A DNA stretch of 64,000 nt from Psychroserpens ponticola. GTDB taxonomy: Bacteria > Bacteroidota > Bacteroidia > Flavobacteriales > Flavobacteriaceae. The stretch covers positions 1 to 64,000 of the forward strand of contig NZ_CP116221.1 of the NCBI RefSeq assembly GCF_023556315.2, read 5' to 3'. Both the position numbers and the translations under genes were made by a program. The first letter of the stretch is position 1; each line of letters starts with the position of its first letter. The notes under the pieces were generated by a model. It was not told the DNA's origin. It saw only the letters and a program-made list of their open reading frames with translations, and did not search any database. Below are positions 61,442-64,000 of this stretch, one piece after another.

Positions 61442-63196
61442 ATGTACAGAAGTCATAATTGTGGTGAATTAAGAGCATCACACATCAATACAGAAGTTAC
61501 CCTTTCAGGTTGGGTTCAAAAATCGCGAGATAAAGGATTTATCGTTTGGGTAGATTTGCGTGATCGCTACGGAATGACACAATTAGTGTTTGATGAAGAA
61601 CGTACTTCAAAAGAAATGATGACACAAGCTCAAGGTTTAGGACGTGAGTTTGTGATTCAAGTGAAAGGAAAAGTGATAGAGCGTGCCTCTAAGAACCCAA
61701 ATATGCCAACTGGTGATATTGAAATTCTAGTTTCTGAATTAACCGTTTTAAACGAAGCACAATTACCACCTTTTACCATTGAAGATGAAACCGATGGTGG
61801 TGAAGAACTACGTATGAAATATCGCTACTTAGATATCAGACGTAATCCAGTAAAAAATAGTTTGATCTTTAGGCATAAAGTAACTCAAGAAGTTAGAAAC
61901 TATTTATCTAAAGAAGGATTCATTGAAGTTGAAACACCTTATTTAATAAAATCAACTCCTGAAGGTGCTCGTGATTTCGTTGTGCCTTCTCGAATGAATG
62001 AAGGTCAGTTTTATGCACTACCACAATCACCACAAACGTTCAAGCAACTTCTAATGGTTGGCGGAATGGATAAGTATTTTCAAATTGTAAAATGCTTTAG
62101 GGATGAAGATTTACGAGCAGATAGACAGCCTGAATTTACGCAAATAGATTGTGAAATGGCATTCATTGAGCAAGAAGATATTTTAAATGCTTTTGAAGGT
62201 TTAACGCGTCACTTATTGAAAGAAGTAAATGGCGTTGAAGTAGAAAAATTTCCAAGAATGCTCTATGATGATGCGATGCGTCTCTACGGAAATGACAAAC
62301 CAGACATTCGCTTCGGAATGGAATTTGGTGAGTTAAATGATGTTGCTCAACATAAAGAGTTTAACGTGTTTAATTCTGCTGAATTAGTAGTTGGTATTGC
62401 AGTTCCTGGAGGAAATAGCTACACAAGAAAAGAAATAGATAAATTAATCGATTGGGTAAAACGTCCGCAAGTTGGTGCTTTAGGAATGGTTTATAGTAGA
62501 TGTAATGATGATGGAAGTTTTAAATCTTCAGTAGATAAATTTTACGATCAAGATGATTTAGCAAAATGGGCTCAAGTTACTGGAGCAAAACCAGGAGATT
62601 TAGTATGTGTACTTTCAGGAAATACAAATAAAGTCAGAGCACAATTAAGTGCCTTACGTATGGAATTGGCCGAACGTTTAGGGTTAAGAGATCCTAAAAC
62701 TTTCGCTCCACTTTGGGTAATGGATTTTCCATTATTAGAATGGGATGAAGATACAGAGCGTTATCATGCAATGCACCATCCATTTACGTCTCCAAAACCT
62801 GGACAGTTAGAATTATTGAAAACCAATCCAGGAGATGTAAAAGCTAATGCTTACGATTTAGTCCTTAACGGAAATGAAATTGGTGGTGGTTCGATTCGTA
62901 TTCACGATAAAGAAACACAAGCTTTAATGTTTGATTATTTAGGGTTTACGCCTGAAGAAGCTAAAGCTCAATTTGGTTTTCTTATGGATGCTTTTCAATA
63001 TGGAGCGCCTCCTCATGGTGGATTAGCTTTTGGATTGGATAGATTGGTTGCAATTCTTGGCGGACAAGAAACGATTCGTGATTTTATTGCATTCCCTAAA
63101 AATAATAATGGTCGAGATGTCATGATTGATGCTCCTGCTTTAATAGACGATGAGCAACTAACAGAGTTGAGTTTAAAACTTAATCTAAAATCATAA
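61442..63196 (+). CDS. aspS: Aspartyl-tRNA synthetase
   Basis: Class IIb synthetase, 584 aa, bacterial type with the large GAD insertion. Start set at 61442 ([15 protein letters not shown]), directly before the OB-fold anticodon-binding domain; the longer frame would start with TTG. '[50 protein letters not shown]' has motif 1, '[23 protein letters not shown]' motif 2, and '[15 protein letters not shown]' motif 3. A -7-like TAAATTTG at 61416-61423 may drive it. Confidence 0.97.
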   Translation: MYRSHNCGELRASHINTEVTLSGWVQKSRDKGFIVWVDLRDRYGMTQLVFDEERTSKEMMTQAQGLGREFVIQVKGKVIERASKNPNMPTGDIEILVSELTVLNEAQLPPFTIEDETDGGEELRMKYRYLDIRRNPVKNSLIFRHKVTQEVRNYLSKEGFIEVETPYLIKSTPEGARDFVVPSRMNEGQFYALPQSPQTFKQLLMVGGMDKYFQIVKCFRDEDLRADRQPEFTQIDCEMAFIEQEDILNAFEGLTRHLLKEVNGVEVEKFPRMLYDDAMRLYGNDKPDIRFGMEFGELNDVAQHKEFNVFNSAELVVGIAVPGGNSYTRKEIDKLIDWVKRPQVGALGMVYSRCNDDGSFKSSVDKFYDQDDLAKWAQVTGAKPGDLVCVLSGNTNKVRAQLSALRMELAERLGLRDPKTFAPLWVMDFPLLEWDEDTERYHAMHHPFTSPKPGQLELLKTNPGDVKANAYDLVLNGNEIGGGSIRIHDKETQALMFDYLGFTPEEAKAQFGFLMDAFQYGAPPHGGLAFGLDRLVAILGGQETIRDFIAFPKNNNGRDVMIDAPALIDDEQLTELSLKLNLKS

Positions 63197-63201
63197 ATTA
63201 A

Positions 63202-63226
63202 AAATCCTGCTTCTTGCAGGATTTTT
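63202..63226 (+). terminator. Terminator of aspS
   Basis: AAATCCTGC/GCAGGATTT stem with a 5-nt loop followed by a T run. Confidence 0.85.
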
Positions 63227-63241
63227 TAGTAGATTTAATAT

Positions 63242-63793
63242 ATGGCAACAAAAAGAATTTTAAAGTATATAGGAATTGTACTTGGTATATTAGTTATTGC
63301 TTTTGCTTGTTTTATTGCCTATGGCTATTATATGTTCAACACGAGTTTACTGCCAGATAACGAGCCTTTTGAGCATGCGTCTCATTATATCGATCCAGAA
63401 ACAGCTTTATTAAATGAAGGATTTAATATTTGTGATGAAAATTACATTTTACAATATTATAATACTCAAGAATTACCTTATCCCAATGGGAAAAATGGAT
63501 TTAGAAATTATATCAATTTAGCGTATGTGAATGATAATTATCCAGATTCTGGATATTTAAATATAAGATTCATCATTAATTGCGAAGGTGAAGTTGGTCG
63601 ATTTGTAATTCACGAAAATAATTTAGATTTAGAACCCAATACATTCAGTGAAAATTTAAAGAATCAATTATTTAAACTCACTTCAGAAGCCAAAGGATGG
63701 AAACCAATCTTTTTACACGAAGACAATAGAGATTCATATATGTATGTATCATACCGAATAGAACATGGAGAGATTACTGAAATTATTCCTTAG
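63242..63793 (+). CDS. Membrane-anchored protein resembling a TonB C-terminal domain
   Basis: 183 aa with one N-terminal membrane helix (about 9-31) and a periplasmic domain. 'SGYLNIRFIINCEGEVGRFVIHENNLDL', 'LTSEAKGWKPIF' and 'MYVSYRIEHGEITEIIP' follow the strand-helix-strand pattern of TonB C-terminal-like domains of Bacteroidota. It lacks the proline-rich linker of a true TonB, so energy transduction is doubtful. Overlaps the next lipoprotein gene by 29 bp. Confidence 0.72.
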   Translation: MATKRILKYIGIVLGILVIAFACFIAYGYYMFNTSLLPDNEPFEHASHYIDPETALLNEGFNICDENYILQYYNTQELPYPNGKNGFRNYINLAYVNDNYPDSGYLNIRFIINCEGEVGRFVIHENNLDLEPNTFSENLKNQLFKLTSEAKGWKPIFLHEDNRDSYMYVSYRIEHGEITEIIP

Positions 63794-64000
63794 TATAGTT
63801 GTTGTTTTCTCAGTACTGTCTTGTGATAGTAAACGAGAACGCGCTGAAGCAGTTTATAAAAGAGCCATTCATTATCCTCAAGGATCAATGATGAGTATCA
63901 ATGGGATTAAAAAAGCAACTGAAATTGATTCCACTTACCAACAAGCAGTTTATGAACTTTCCGTAGCCTATTTAAAACGCGGCTTACCTCATAAATGGAA
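63765..64000 (+). CDS. Lipoprotein with TPR-like repeats, N-terminal part
   Basis: The frame starts with ATG at 63765, inside the end of the preceding gene, and is open to the window edge. Lipobox FSVLSCDS (cysteine at 20). The mature part begins with helices like a tetratricopeptide pair ('ERAEAVYKRAIHYPQG', 'ATEIDSTYQQAVYELSVAYLKRG'). Only about 78 residues are visible, so the family is not certain. Confidence 0.7.
   Translation, partial: MERLLKLFLSIVVVFSVLSCDSKRERAEAVYKRAIHYPQGSMMSINGIKKATEIDSTYQQAVYELSVAYLKRGLPHKW

Overview
The window is AT-rich bacterial DNA from a member of the Bacteroidota, most likely a marine Flavobacteriaceae species. The evidence is secreted proteases with type IX secretion (T9SS) C-terminal sorting domains, lipoproteins, TTG-N18-20-TAnnTTTG promoters in place of sigma70 boxes, few Shine-Dalgarno sequences, and many families typical of the group (HTTM, DUF4286, DUF4199, DUF6252, DUF4870, Kbp/YgaU, an OlsF-type bifunctional acyltransferase). 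Most of the window is ordinary core chromosome. There is no prophage, IS element, CRISPR array or rRNA.

Layout. 1-6.7 kb: an S9 peptidase cut by the window edge, a small conserved protein, gpsA, a lipoprotein, a Kbp-like LysM protein, a TlpA-like thioredoxin protein and a DMT exporter. 6.7-16.3 kb: mfd, a TerB-like protein, fbp, then a GNAT-aspartate kinase-OlsF operon whose last member is a decayed carboxypeptidase-regulatory-like gene. 16.5-21.2 kb: an orphan ArsR regulator with a perfect operator palindrome and several small stress or housekeeping genes (LEA-repeat/DUF4870, VOC, DUF1801, DUF4199, a membrane LuxR-type protein, a 2-hydroxyacid dehydrogenase, a cupin). 21.2-30.3 kb: mgtE, rsmA, DUF4286, a GNAT, a TPR protein, serS, an HTTM protein and ribF. 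30.5-36.1 kb: two tandem T9SS-exported metalloproteases (M43-like and reprolysin-like) sharing C-terminal modules. 36.1-42.8 kb: prs-rplY-pth, tRNA-Leu(CAA), umuC-umuD in reversed order, tRNA-Ser(GGA), ansA and tatD.

42.9-48.5 kb is the most unusual segment. A tiny retropepsin-like protein and a NarL/LuxR-type response regulator are followed by three direct repeats of one regulatory unit: a 16-bp palindrome (TACGTAG-WW-CTACGTA), a TTG box directly abutting it, exactly 20 bp, then a GA-rich -7-like box. The first palindrome overlaps the regulator's own stop codon. Units 1 and 2 are each followed by about 70 nt without an ORF that ends in a clear intrinsic terminator. Unit 3 leads into a double-hairpin leader and a 36-residue membrane micro-ORF. 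I read this as a response regulator driving a tandem family of sibling small RNAs. Downstream, a DUF6252-like lipoprotein and a mosaic T9SS esterase gene lie between two identical 38-bp terminators.

48.5-64 kb: sucA-sucB (oxoglutarate dehydrogenase), a small outer-membrane barrel protein, a polyprenyl synthetase, a tetR-tolC-adaptor-RND efflux operon with a visible operator and promoter, aspS, a TonB-C-like protein and a truncated lipoprotein.

Limits: products are called by reading motifs, with no database search. Promoters, small RNAs and operators are sequence predictions. Several starts were moved downstream of the longest open frame, as stated in the entries.
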